Shown: positions 1 to 8,432 of the stretch, piece by piece
Layout: the number at the start of each line of letters is the position of its first letter
Position numbering within the stretch: position 1 is the first letter of the stretch
DNA from: Pseudaquabacterium terrae
GTDB taxonomy: Bacteria > Pseudomonadota > Gammaproteobacteria > Burkholderiales > Burkholderiaceae_C
Direction: 5' to 3'
DNA: 64,000 nt
NCBI RefSeq assembly: GCF_013266755.1
Contig: NZ_JABRWJ010000015.1
Coordinates: 38,603 to 102,602, forward strand
Translations under genes and position numbers: made by a program
The notes under the pieces: model-generated
What the model was told of the DNA's origin: nothing
What the model saw: only the letters and a program-made list of their open reading frames with translations
Databases searched by the model: none

Positions 1-687
1 TGCTGCGATGCGCGCATCGGTGCCCAGCGGCTGGCGCGTGGTCGCCTGCGCCGGCCGGCCGACGCCGAGCTTGGCCAGCGCCTGCAGGCTGTTGAGCGGG
101 TTGACCAGGTGCCGCAGCTCGCGGTGCCCGCGCGACAGCGCCGCCAGCGGCTGGTAGGCCGCCAGCACGGTGCCCACCAGAACGGCCAGCGCGCCGGCGA
201 ACAGCAGCAGGTTGGCGCGCAGCCGGCCCGGCCAGCGTCCCCAGTCGACCGGCGCGCGCACGATCCACCAGGCCGGAACGATGCCGAGCAAAGTGAGCGT
301 CAGCAGCAGGCGCCCGCTCAGCAGGTCGCGCGCTTCGTGCAGGTCGGTCTGCAGCACGTTGGCCAGCATCGTGCTGTCGATGACGATGCCGTAGGCCCAC
401 ATGAAATGGCTGCCGGCGGCGGCGGCCAGCAGCAGCAGCGCGAGCGCGGGCTTCAGCGACCGGCGCCAGGCGAACGGCGCGAGCACCAGCGCCAGCGCCG
501 CGCCGATCGCCAGCGCGACGCCGGCAGCCAACGCCGCACCGCGCCAGCCATCGAGCGCGCCCAGCCGGTGCAACGCACGCCACAGCGCCAGGTTGCCGGC
601 GCTGGCCATCCATAGGCAGCCCAGCAGGGCCAGCGTGATCGGCGACCAGCCGTGCCGGCCGGGGCTGCGTGCGCGGTCGCTCAGCAT
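1..687 (-). CDS. eptA: Phosphoethanolamine-lipid A transferase (EptA family), C-terminal part outside the window
   Basis: Inner-membrane enzyme that, in this family, moves phosphoethanolamine from phosphatidylethanolamine onto lipid A and so lowers sensitivity to cationic peptides. Only the first 229 codons are present; the frame is open to base 1. What is visible is the membrane domain: several hydrophobic segments within residues 15-170 and the family signature YGIVIDSTMLANVLQTD starting near residue 99, followed by EARDLLS. The catalytic periplasmic sulfatase-like domain lies outside. The ATG (685-687) overlaps the stop of the PAP2 gene, so the two genes are translationally coupled. The neighbouring PmrAB-like pair and PmrA-box favour a lipid A role over related glucan-modifying transferases. 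Confidence 0.85.
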   Translation of the reverse strand, partial: MLSDRARSPGRHGWSPITLALLGCLWMASAGNLALWRALHRLGALDGWRGAALAAGVALAIGAALALVLAPFAWRRSLKPALALLLLAAAAGSHFMWAYGIVIDSTMLANVLQTDLHEARDLLSGRLLLTLTLLGIVPAWWIVRAPVDWGRWPGRLRANLLLFAGALAVLVGTVLAAYQPLAALSRGHRELRHLVNPLNSLQALAKLGVGRPAQATTRQPLGTDARIAA

Positions 688-1364
688 GGGACCGGCGACG
701 CGGCGGTGGTCCGCCGATACAACAGATCGGCGCAGCCGGCGATGACCCAGCACAGCCAGCCGCTCCACAGCGTGTGGCTCATGAAGTGCGCCCCGCGCCA
801 TTGCTGCGCCAGTCCGAAGACCAGGCCGGCCAGCAGCGCCGCGGCGAACCAGGCGCGGGCCAGCGCCGGCTGGTCGGTCCGAAACACGAAATAGCCGCCG
901 AAAAAGCAGAAGCCGGCGCTGGCGTGGCCGGCCGGGAAGCAGTGGCCGCTGCCGCCGTCCGAGTGCAGGAAGCCGATCCAATGGTCGACCCGCTGCGCCA
1001 CGCCGCCGAAGTCGGCCAGGTCCCAGGGGCAGCTGGTCGCGTTCAGGCCCTTCGGCAGCGCGACCGCCAGCGCGGCGGCGAGGGGCGTGGCCGCCAGCTG
1101 CATGCGGCGCGCGCTGTCCAGCTGCCGCAGCGGGCCGACGGGCCACCATACGCCCAGTGACAGCGCCAGCACCAGCGCCCACGAGACGCGCCGGCCGCCT
1201 TCGTGCAGCAGCGAGGTCAACAGCCAGTGTTCGCGCCAGGCGAATCCCAGCGGGCCGCCGGCCAGTCCGGCCACCAGCCGGTCGCCGCCGCTGGCCTCCC
1301 AGGCCAGCAGCAGCGGGATCGACAGGGCGGCCGTGGCCACCGAGGGGAAAGGGCGTGCTTGCAT
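681..1364 (-). CDS. PAP2-family membrane phosphatase
   Basis: A 227-residue membrane protein of the type 2 phosphatidic acid phosphatase superfamily. The three motifs are recognisable: K105 in a KGLNATSCPW context, PAGH at 144-147, and R190 with H197 in RGAHFMSH. Hydrophobic segments surround them. Next to eptA and a PmrAB-like system its likely substrates are lipid A phosphates or undecaprenyl pyrophosphate (the LpxE/LpxT type of chemistry); which one cannot be told from sequence. It is the first gene of a two-gene unit with eptA (TGA/ATG overlap at 681-687) and diverges from the response regulator across a 67-bp gap holding the PmrA-box. Confidence 0.85.
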   Translation of the reverse strand: MQARPFPSVATAALSIPLLLAWEASGGDRLVAGLAGGPLGFAWREHWLLTSLLHEGGRRVSWALVLALSLGVWWPVGPLRQLDSARRMQLAATPLAAALAVALPKGLNATSCPWDLADFGGVAQRVDHWIGFLHSDGGSGHCFPAGHASAGFCFFGGYFVFRTDQPALARAWFAAALLAGLVFGLAQQWRGAHFMSHTLWSGWLCWVIAGCADLLYRRTTAASPVPC

Positions 1365-1388
1365 CGGCGCGCAAGGTAGGCCCGGCCG

Positions 1389-1405
1389 CTTAAGACAGGC
1401 TTAAG
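1389..1405. promoter_or_regulatory. PmrA-box: CTTAAG-N5-CTTAAG direct repeat
   Basis: Two perfect CTTAAG half-sites 11 bp apart (1389-1394 and 1400-1405) match the published PmrA consensus YTTAAK-N5-YTTAAK at every position. Because CTTAAG is palindromic the site reads the same on both strands and could serve both the pap2-eptA unit and the regulator genes. A -10-like GACAAT at 1420-1425 lies 14 bp downstream on the plus strand, so the box sits where a -35 would be, and the predicted start point falls at the response regulator ATG. Confidence 0.8.
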
Positions 1406-1431
1406 CGCCGCGCCGCGCGGACAATCGCTGC

Positions 1432-2109
1432 ATGCGGGTCTTGGTGGTCGAGGACGACGACGGCATTGCCGAGGGCTTGCGTGCTCATCTGCGCCAGCAG
1501 GGCTGCGCGGTCGACCGCTGCGCGACGCTGGCGCAGGGCTGGGCCGCGCTGCAGGCCGAGGCGTTCGACCTGCTGCTGCTGGACCTGGGCCTGCCCGACG
1601 GCGATGGCAGCACGCTGCTGCAGCGGCTGCGCCGCAGCCCGCCCGGCGGCCTGCCGGACCCGCAGCTGCCGGTGCTGGTGATGACCGCACGTGATGCGGT
1701 GGCCGCGCGCATCGCGGCGCTCGATCTCGGCGCCGACGACTACGTCACCAAGCCGTTCGACCGCGACGAGCTGGCCGCGCGCATGCGGGCGCTGCGCCGC
1801 CGTGCCGCCGGCCGGGCGCTGCCCGGCCTGCACATCGGCGACACCGTGCTCGAGCCGGCGACGCGCACCGCGCAGCGGGCCGGCCGGCCGGTCGAGCTGT
1901 CGGCGCGCGAGTTCGACGTGCTGCTGGCACTGGCCGAGGTGCGGCCGCGCGTGCTGTCGCGCCAGCAGCTCGAGGCGCGGCTGTACGACTGGGACAGCGG
2001 CCCCGACAGCAACGCGATCGAGGTGCACGTGCACCGGCTGCGCCGCAAGCTCGGCGAGGGCGTGATCCGCACGCTGCGCGGCGTCGGCTACTTCGTGCCC
2101 GCCGAATGA
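1432..2109 (+). CDS. pmrA: OmpR/PhoB-type response regulator, PmrA-like
   Basis: A 225-residue two-component regulator. The receiver domain spans about residues 1-120, with acidic residues D8/D9, the phospho-acceptor D51 (LLLLDLGLPDGDG), T85 and K107 (YVTKPFD). The C-terminal winged-helix DNA-binding domain, about 128-222, contains ELSAREFDVLLAL and EVHVHRLRRKL. In the PmrA/BasR family it activates lipid A modification genes; the adjacent eptA-PAP2 unit and perfect PmrA-box make that the best reading, though QseB-like regulators share the fold. The transcript may be leaderless, because GACAAT ends only 6 bp before the ATG. The kinase gene overlaps its stop by 4 bp (ATGA). Confidence 0.82.
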   Translation: MRVLVVEDDDGIAEGLRAHLRQQGCAVDRCATLAQGWAALQAEAFDLLLLDLGLPDGDGSTLLQRLRRSPPGGLPDPQLPVLVMTARDAVAARIAALDLGADDYVTKPFDRDELAARMRALRRRAAGRALPGLHIGDTVLEPATRTAQRAGRPVELSAREFDVLLALAEVRPRVLSRQQLEARLYDWDSGPDSNAIEVHVHRLRRKLGEGVIRTLRGVGYFVPAE

Positions 2110-3455
2110 CGATGCGCGCACCGCGCACGCTGCTGGGCCGGCTGCTCGCCTGGGCGATCGGCGCCTTCGTGCTGGTCTGGATCGGCTTTGCGCTGATCGG
2201 CTTCGCGACCGGACAGCACGAAGCCGACGAACTGACCGACGGGCACCTGGCGAGCGTCGCCGCTTTGCTGCTGAGCCAGACCAGCAACCAGTTCGACGAG
2301 GTGCGCGAGCCGCTGGTCGGCATCGACGGCGGCGGCTCGTCGATGCGCGATCACGACTACCAGCGCTCGATGAGCGTTGTCGTGTGGGATGCGCAGGGTC
2401 GCGTGATCAGCCGCACCGGCGATGCGCCGGCGCCGCCCTTCGAGGTCGGCGAAGGCTTCGCCAACCTGTCGCTGGGCACGCCGGCCAGCGAGTGGCGCAC
2501 CTTCACGCGCTGGAAGCACGACCGCAGCCGGCGCGTGATGGTGCTGCTGAGCATGGCCGAGCGCGACGACCTGGCCTGGGACATCGGCACCCAGGTGATC
2601 GAGCCGGGCTGGTGGTTCCTGCCGGTCCTGACGCTGGTGCTGGGCCTGGCGATCCGGCGCGGCCTGGAGCCGTTGAACGCGCTGTCGCAACAGGTGCATG
2701 CGCTCGACGTGCAGCGCGCGACGCCGCTGGCCCCCGCCGAGCGCCCGCACGAGCTCGCAGCGCTGGCCGACGCGATCAACACGCTGGTGGCGCGCTACCA
2801 CGCGGCGCTGGGCCGCGAACAGCAGCTGGCGAGCGAGCTGGCGCATGAGCTGCGCACGCCGCTGGCGTCGTTGAGCCTGCATGCGGGTGCGCTGCGCGGC
2901 GCGATGGCTGAGCCCGAGCGGCAGGAGTCGTTGCAGCGCATCGAGCACGACGCGCTGCGCGCCGGGCAGTTGCTGACCGAGCTGCTGGCATTGGCCCGCG
3001 CCAGCCGCGCGGAGCTGGCCGAAGCCGCGGCGCCGCTCGACCTGGCCGCGCTGGCGCGGCGGGTGGTCGCCGAGTACGGCCAGGCAGCGCTCGACAGCGG
3101 CCACGAGCTCGGCGTCGCCGCGCCGGCGGCGTGGACCATCGACGGGCATGCGCTGCTGCTCGAGATGGCCTTGCGCAACCTGATCGACAACGCGCTCGCG
3201 CACACGCCGCGCGGCAGCCGCGTCGAGGTGCAGCTCGATGCCGCGGCCGGCTGGCTGCAGGTGTGCGACGACGGCGCGCACCAGCCGCCGGACGCGCCGC
3301 CGGCCGCCACGGGCACGCATGCGCTCGGGCTCGGGCTCGGGCACCGCGTGGTCGAGAAGATCGCCGCGATCCATGGCGGATCGTTCGCGGCCGTGCCACC
3401 GCCGCCCGGCTTCGGCACCTGCTATCGCTTCCGTTTCGCGGCCGCCTCGGCCTAG
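2106..3455 (+). CDS. pmrB: Sensor histidine kinase, PmrB-like
   Basis: A 449-residue membrane kinase, partner of the regulator upstream (ATGA overlap). Transmembrane segments lie at about residues 12-34 and 168-184 and enclose a periplasmic sensor region of about 135 residues. A short linker leads to the dimerisation domain with phospho-accepting H247 in ELAHELRTPLASL. The ATPase domain follows: N-box around N358 (LRNLIDNALAHTPRG), D388 with G390, and GLGLG at 408-412. Whether it senses metal, pH or peptide cannot be read from sequence; the periplasmic region carries no motif I recognise. Confidence 0.8.
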   Translation: MTMRAPRTLLGRLLAWAIGAFVLVWIGFALIGFATGQHEADELTDGHLASVAALLLSQTSNQFDEVREPLVGIDGGGSSMRDHDYQRSMSVVVWDAQGRVISRTGDAPAPPFEVGEGFANLSLGTPASEWRTFTRWKHDRSRRVMVLLSMAERDDLAWDIGTQVIEPGWWFLPVLTLVLGLAIRRGLEPLNALSQQVHALDVQRATPLAPAERPHELAALADAINTLVARYHAALGREQQLASELAHELRTPLASLSLHAGALRGAMAEPERQESLQRIEHDALRAGQLLTELLALARASRAELAEAAAPLDLAALARRVVAEYGQAALDSGHELGVAAPAAWTIDGHALLLEMALRNLIDNALAHTPRGSRVEVQLDAAAGWLQVCDDGAHQPPDAPPAATGTHALGLGLGHRVVEKIAAIHGGSFAAVPPPPGFGTCYRFRFAAASA

Positions 3456-3475
3456 GATGTCGGCCCCGCGCCGCG

Positions 3476-4078
3476 CTACATCAGCAGCGTCGACCCCGGC
3501 GCCAGCGGCAGCTCGCCGCCGGCATCCCGTGCGGCGCGCGCCAGGTCGCCGTTCAGGCCCATCAGGCTGATCGCGCGGTTCTGCATCGTCGCGGCATCGT
3601 CGTGGTCGCCGCAGCGCTCGAGCACGTCGCTGATGCGCAGCAGCACCTTGACTTCCCACTGCGCGTCGCTGGTCTGGCCGGCCAGGCTGGCGGCCTCGAA
3701 GGCATGGTCACGCGCACGCTCGAGCGCATTGCGCATGACCTGGGGATCGTCCTCGCCGGCGGCCTGCGCGGCTTCAGCGATCGCGCAGGTGACCTCGGAC
3801 AGCTCGCAGACCAGGTCGACGCGCGCGTCGGTGCCCGGCACCAGCACGGTCCAGCGCAGCGACTGCATCAGGTAGTCCTCGGCCGCACCGAACGCGCCGA
3901 GCGCCTTCAGGCAGCGTGCGACCTGCGCCAGCGCGTTGCTGACGTCGGCCGGTCGGCCGCGCAGCTCGGCGGCGTCGAGCGCGCGCATCGCGAGCGTCAG
4001 CGCCTGGCGCGCAAAACCTTCGGGCAGACCGCGCTCGGCGCGATCCTTCAGGGCGGCGAGGGAACGGTCGGACTTCAT
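3476..4078 (-). CDS. Small TPR-like helical protein of unknown function
   Basis: A 200-residue soluble protein beginning MKSDRSLAALKDRAERGLPEG. An in-frame start 45 bp upstream would add a basic stretch unlike the rest, so the ATG at 4078 is preferred. The sequence is alpha-helical and TPR-like: repeated A/L-rich helices such as ALTLAMRALDAAELRG, ALGAFGAAEDYLMQSLR and ISDVLERCGDHDDAATMQNRAI. No signal peptide or catalytic motif is visible. It lies downstream of, and on the same strand as, a second TPR protein; the two may form a unit. It is convergent with the sensor kinase, 20 bp away. Confidence 0.6.
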   Translation of the reverse strand: MKSDRSLAALKDRAERGLPEGFARQALTLAMRALDAAELRGRPADVSNALAQVARCLKALGAFGAAEDYLMQSLRWTVLVPGTDARVDLVCELSEVTCAIAEAAQAAGEDDPQVMRNALERARDHAFEAASLAGQTSDAQWEVKVLLRISDVLERCGDHDDAATMQNRAISLMGLNGDLARAARDAGGELPLAPGSTLLM

Positions 4079-4189
4079 GGGATTCGATGCTAGGCGTGCC
4101 GCCGGCCGCTGCCTTCCCCGCAAGCCCGGGGGAGCGGGGGCGGGGATTCGTGACCGGCATCACGCCGGGGGGTGGGCGCCCGGCGGCGT

Positions 4190-5341
4190 TCAGCCGCGCT
4201 GCAGCGGCATCGGCGCGCTGGCGAACGGCGCCGGCGCCGAGGCGAGCGCCAGGTCGATGTCCTGCCGGTTGACCATCAGCCGGGCTTGCGCGCGCGCCTG
4301 CAGCGACAGCCGCTGCATCTCCATTGCGTGGTAGGCCTCGAAGTGCTTCAGCGCCGGCTCGAACTGGCCGAGCGCCTTGTACGACTGGTGCAGCGCGCGG
4401 TGCACGCGCATGCGCGTGATCGCGTGGTCGTGCTGGCGTAGGCCTTCGAGCGTTGCCTGCAGCTCGGTCAGCGCATCGGCGTGCCGGCCCTGCATCATGC
4501 GCAGCTCGCCGAGGTTGTAGCGCGTGCGCAGCTCGACGGCGCGGTAGCCGCGCTCGCGCGCCAGTTCGATCGTGCCCTGCAGCAGCGTCTCGCCGGCGTC
4601 GAACTCGCCGAGCAGCGACAGGATCTCGCCGAGGTTGCCGCGCACGACGCCCTGGCGATAGGCATCGGCGCCGCGATCGACCAGCAGCAAGACCGCCTCG
4701 GCGTGCACGCGGCTGCGCTGCAGGAAGGCATGCGCGCTGGCGTTCTCGCCGCGCTGGCTCAGCAGGTGATAGGCGCCGATGCCGGTCGCGGCCAGGTTGT
4801 TCAGCGCCATCATCTCGGCGCCTTCGTCACCCACCTGGCGGGCCTGCTGCAACGCGCTGAGCAGGTATTGCTCGCCGCGCTCGGGGTCGCCCAGCCGCTC
4901 GTGGCAGATGCCGAGCCGGTTCAGCGCCTCGATCTCGCGCGCGGGCAGGCGATGACGGCGCGCCAGGTCGAAGGCGGCGGCGGCGTGGCGCAAGGCTTCC
5001 TCGTACAGGCCCAACTCGGTGAAGGCGGTGGCGATCAGGCAGTGGGTTTCGCAGCTCGGGCCGGGATCGGCCAGCTGCTGCCACAGCACCAGCGCGCGGC
5101 GGGCGGTGAGCGCGGCGTCCTCGAACAGGCCGAGCCGCCATTGATGGGTGGCCAGCAGGTGGAAGGCGCGGGCCAGCTCGGCGGCCGGCAGCGACTGCAG
5201 CTGCGCCCGCTCGATCGCCAGCTGGGCTTCATCGGCACCTTGCGCGTGCCGCCCTTCGGCCAGCGCCCGTATCGACGCCTGCAGCCGGTCTGCGAACTCG
5301 GCATCGCTGGTAGGTTGGGGCGGTAAGGCTGTCTCGGTCAT
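4190..5341 (-). CDS. TPR-repeat protein of unknown function
   Basis: A 383-residue soluble protein from the ATG at 5341 (MTETALPPQPTSDAEF); a start 54 bp further up is possible but adds a low-complexity arginine/serine segment. At least five TPR-like helical pairs are visible, for example AFHLLATHQWRLGLFEDAAL, CLIATAFTELGLYEEALRHA and NRLGICHERLGDPERGEQYL. There is no effector domain such as a GGDEF or LuxR helix-turn-helix, although similar TPR arrays often precede one. It is probably a scaffold or regulator. A 111-bp gap separates it from the smaller TPR gene downstream. Confidence 0.6.
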   Translation of the reverse strand: MTETALPPQPTSDAEFADRLQASIRALAEGRHAQGADEAQLAIERAQLQSLPAAELARAFHLLATHQWRLGLFEDAALTARRALVLWQQLADPGPSCETHCLIATAFTELGLYEEALRHAAAAFDLARRHRLPAREIEALNRLGICHERLGDPERGEQYLLSALQQARQVGDEGAEMMALNNLAATGIGAYHLLSQRGENASAHAFLQRSRVHAEAVLLLVDRGADAYRQGVVRGNLGEILSLLGEFDAGETLLQGTIELARERGYRAVELRTRYNLGELRMMQGRHADALTELQATLEGLRQHDHAITRMRVHRALHQSYKALGQFEPALKHFEAYHAMEMQRLSLQARAQARLMVNRQDIDLALASAPAPFASAPMPLQRG

Positions 5342-5400
5342 CGGGCGCGCCGATTGCGAGGCCGCATTGTCGCGCTGCGGCGCCGGCCGCGCCAAGCTCG

Positions 5401-6036
5401 TTACCGAGCGTCAGCCGGCGTGCGGGCCCGCTTGATGAACACCCGGCCGGCCAGCTTGCGTAGCCGCCAGCCGAGCAGCAGCGCGACGAACAGCGCGTAG
5501 ATCGACCACTCGGCGAAGTCGTTCTTGCCGGCGCGCATCCAGAAGAAATGCAGCAGTCCGAGCAGCACGATGGCGTAGACCAGCTTGTGCAGCATCTTCC
5601 AGCGCGCCGCGCCGAGCGCCTTGATGGCGCGGTTGAACGAGGTCGCGGCGAGCGGCGTCATCAGCAGCAGCGCCAGCGTGCCGACGAGGACGAACGGGCG
5701 CTTCGGGATGTCGCGCACGATGTCGTCCAGCACGAGGCCCATGTCGAGCCAGGCGTAGCACAGGAAGTGCAGCACGGCGTAGAAGAACGCGTACAGGCCG
5801 GTCATTCGGCGCAGCCGCGCCAGCGCGCTCCAGCCGCTGATCTCGCGCAGCGGCGTGATCGCCAGCGTGATGCACAGGAAGCGCAGCACCCAGTCGCCGG
5901 TGCCGCGGATCAGCGCCTCGGCCGGGTTGGCGCCGAGCGTGTTGGCGATCGCGCCCCAGAGCAGCTGCGCGAACGGCAGCAATGCGAGCAAGAACAGCAC
6001 CGGCTTGGTCGCCGGGTGCAGCAGCAGCTTGTTCAC
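5401..6036 (-). CDS. msrQ: MsrQ, heme-binding membrane subunit of the MsrPQ methionine sulfoxide reductase
   Basis: A 211-residue integral membrane protein of the YedZ/ferric-reductase-like family. It passes electrons from the respiratory chain or flavin reductase to periplasmic MsrP. About six hydrophobic segments are visible, with conserved heme-ligand histidines in FYAVLHFLCY (near residue 90), MLHKLVYAIVLLGLLHF (about 145-160) and the family motif RRMTGLYAFFYA. The gene starts with GTG at 6036, 10 bp after msrP stops, so the pair is an operon. Length is normal for the family. Confidence 0.9.
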   Translation of the reverse strand: MNKLLLHPATKPVLFLLALLPFAQLLWGAIANTLGANPAEALIRGTGDWVLRFLCITLAITPLREISGWSALARLRRMTGLYAFFYAVLHFLCYAWLDMGLVLDDIVRDIPKRPFVLVGTLALLLMTPLAATSFNRAIKALGAARWKMLHKLVYAIVLLGLLHFFWMRAGKNDFAEWSIYALFVALLLGWRLRKLAGRVFIKRARTPADAR

Positions 6037-6046
6037 CGGCGCCGCG

Positions 6047-7009
6047 TCAGAAGTTCTTCGCCAGGTCGAGCCCGCTGTAGAGCTGGCCGACCTGCGGCTC
6101 GTAGCCGTTGAACATCAGCGTCGGCCGCTTCTTCGCGAAGATGCCGCCGGCGTCGCCGATGCGCCGCTCGGTGGCCTGGCTCCAGCGCGGGTGGTCGACC
6201 TTCGGATTGACGTTCGAGTAGAAGCCGTATTCCTGCGGCGCGGCCTTGACCCATGCAGTGTTCGGCTGCTTCTCGACGAACCGAATCTTGACGATCGACT
6301 TGCCGCTCTTGAAACCGTACTTCCACGGCACGACCAGGCGCACCGGCGCGCCGTTCTGGTTCGGCAGCACCTCGCCGTACATGCCGAAGCTCAACAGTGT
6401 CAGCGGGTGCATCGCCTCGTCGAGGCGCAGGCCCTCGACGTACGGCCACTCGAGCACGCGAGAGCCGACATAGGGCATCGTCTTCGGGTCGGCCAGCGTG
6501 ATGAACTCGACGTACTTCGCGTTGCCGGTCGGCTCGACCTGCTTGATCAGCTCGGCCAGCGAATAGCCGATCCACGGGATCACCATCGACCAGCCTTCGA
6601 CGCAGCGCAGCCGGTACAGGCGCTCTTCCATCGGCGACAGCTTCAGCAGCTCGTCGAGGTCGTAGGTCTTCGGCTTCTTGACCGCGCCTTCGACGGCAAC
6701 GGTCCACGGCCGCGTCTTCAGCGTGTGCGCATTGCGCGCCGGGTCGGACTTGTCGGTGCCGAACTCGTAGAAGTTGTTGTAGCTGGAGGCGTCGTTGAAG
6801 GCGGTCGGCACCGTCATCGCGTTGGCGCCGGCCACGTTGCTGGGCGTCGCGGCGAGCTTCGCGCCCTTGCCCTGCGCGACGGCCGCGCCGCCGAAGGCCA
6901 GCGCGGCGCTGCCGAGCAGCCAGTCGCGCCGGCGCAGGTAGAGGTCGCGCGGCGTGATCTCCGAGGCGACGGAGTGGATGAATCCGCGGTCTTTGGGCAA
7001 CAACAGCAT
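6047..7009 (-). CDS. msrP: MsrP, periplasmic molybdopterin methionine sulfoxide reductase catalytic subunit
   Basis: A 320-residue enzyme that repairs oxidised methionine in envelope proteins using a Mo-molybdopterin cofactor. The N-terminus carries a Tat signal: arginines 26-28 ([10 protein letters not shown]), a hydrophobic stretch and a likely AVAQ cleavage region near residue 46. The Mo-ligating cysteine is C136 in [14 protein letters not shown], typical of the sulfite-oxidase fold. The family N-terminal signature SEITPRDLY is present at about 16-24. It is followed by msrQ on the same strand; the cytochrome assembly genes lie upstream on the same strand, 61 bp away. Confidence 0.93.
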   Translation of the reverse strand: MLLLPKDRGFIHSVASEITPRDLYLRRRDWLLGSAALAFGGAAVAQGKGAKLAATPSNVAGANAMTVPTAFNDASSYNNFYEFGTDKSDPARNAHTLKTRPWTVAVEGAVKKPKTYDLDELLKLSPMEERLYRLRCVEGWSMVIPWIGYSLAELIKQVEPTGNAKYVEFITLADPKTMPYVGSRVLEWPYVEGLRLDEAMHPLTLLSFGMYGEVLPNQNGAPVRLVVPWKYGFKSGKSIVKIRFVEKQPNTAWVKAAPQEYGFYSNVNPKVDHPRWSQATERRIGDAGGIFAKKRPTLMFNGYEPQVGQLYSGLDLAKNF

Positions 7010-7070
7010 GGTGCTCGGGCTCCTTGTCTACTGCTTCAGTCGGGTGGGAGCCTCGAGCCTTACGCCAAGT

Positions 7071-8432
7071 TCAAAGTTCGCCGTACGAGTGCAGCCCGGA
7101 CAGGAACATGTTGACGCCCAGGAACGCAAAGCTGGTGACCAGCAGACCGGCCAGCGCCCACCACGCCGACATCGTGCCGCGCAGGCCCTTCATCAGGCGC
7201 ATGTGCAGCCAGGCCGCGTAGTTCAACCAGACGATCAGTGCCCAGGTCTCCTTCGGATCCCAGCTCCAGTAGCCGCCCCAGGCTTCGGCAGCCCAGAAGG
7301 CGCCGAGGATGGTGGCGATGGTGAAGAACGCGAAGCCGACGGCGATGGACTTGTACATCACGTCGTCGAGCACCTCGGGCGCCGGCAGGCGCGCGGCGAT
7401 GCGGCGGCGGCCGGCGAGGATGCCGCCGACGATCAGGATGGCGACACCGAAATACACGGCCCAGTAGCTCGACAGCCCGGCGATCGCATTTCTGCGGAAA
7501 ACGACGGGTTGCAGGCACAGCACGATGCCCATCAGCGCCAGCGGCGCCAGCTTCCACCAGTTCGTCTCGCCGGCTTGGCGCTGCACCAGGTAGGCGAAGG
7601 CGACCATCGCGGCGAGCGAGAAGGTGCCGTAGCCGATGAAGTTCGCGGGCACGTGCAGCTTCATCCACCAGCTCTGCAGGGCCGGGACCAGCGGCTGGAT
7701 CTGGTGCGCATCACGCGCCACCGTGTACCAGGCCAGGAAGCCGACCGCCGCCGAGACCACCAGCATCACGAAAGCGCCCAGCGCGCGCGTCTTGTAGTGC
7801 TGCTCGTAGTACAGGTAGAAGGCGGCAGTCAGCCAGCAGAACAGCACGAACACCTCGTACAGGTTGCTGACGGGGATGTGGCCGATGTCGGGGCCGATCT
7901 GGTGGCTCTCGTACCAGCGCACCAGCGTGCCGGTGAGCGCCATGAAGACGCCGGCCCAGGCCATCAGCGAGCCCAGGCGCTGCGCGCTGTTGTCGTCGGA
8001 CCGCACGAACAGGCCGATCCAGTACATCGCGGTGCTCATGAAGAACAGCACGCCCATCCAGAGGATCGCGCTCTGGCTCGACAGGAAGTACTTCAGCAGG
8101 AAGACGTTCTCGGCCTGCGCCAGGTCGGCACCGAAGCCGTCGCTGGTGCGGCTGTACAGCGCCACCGCCAGCAGCGCGGCGGCGCCGACGCCGACCGACA
8201 GCGCCCGCAGCGAACGCCAGAACCAGCCCAGCGCGATCAGCGCCGGCACGGCGCCGACGAGGATCGCCTGCTCGTAGCCGTCCATCGACGCCTGGTAGCG
8301 GCGGAACGCATAGGCCGCGCCGGCGGCGATCGCCAGCGCGAACAGCCAATCGCCGAGGTTGCGCCGCGCCAGCAGCCCGGGGCGGCCGAGGGCGATCGTC
8401 GTGGCAGTGGTGGAGGTTGTCGTGGTGTTCAT
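7071..8432 (-). CDS. ccsB: System II cytochrome c biogenesis protein CcsB (WWD-domain heme handling protein)
   Basis: A 453-residue polytopic membrane protein of the CcsA/ResC/CcsB family, which delivers heme to apocytochromes c on the outer face of the membrane. The tryptophan-rich WWD motif is seen as WGGYWSWDPKETWALIVW in the C-terminal third, with about eight hydrophobic segments and conserved histidines around it. The start at 8432 overlaps the stop of resB (ATGA), the usual resB-ccsB arrangement. This marks System II rather than System I (CcmA-H) maturation. Naming varies: the same protein is called CcsA or ResC elsewhere. Confidence 0.93.
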   Translation of the reverse strand: MNTTTTSTTATTIALGRPGLLARRNLGDWLFALAIAAGAAYAFRRYQASMDGYEQAILVGAVPALIALGWFWRSLRALSVGVGAAALLAVALYSRTSDGFGADLAQAENVFLLKYFLSSQSAILWMGVLFFMSTAMYWIGLFVRSDDNSAQRLGSLMAWAGVFMALTGTLVRWYESHQIGPDIGHIPVSNLYEVFVLFCWLTAAFYLYYEQHYKTRALGAFVMLVVSAAVGFLAWYTVARDAHQIQPLVPALQSWWMKLHVPANFIGYGTFSLAAMVAFAYLVQRQAGETNWWKLAPLALMGIVLCLQPVVFRRNAIAGLSSYWAVYFGVAILIVGGILAGRRRIAARLPAPEVLDDVMYKSIAVGFAFFTIATILGAFWAAEAWGGYWSWDPKETWALIVWLNYAAWLHMRLMKGLRGTMSAWWALAGLLVTSFAFLGVNMFLSGLHSYGEL

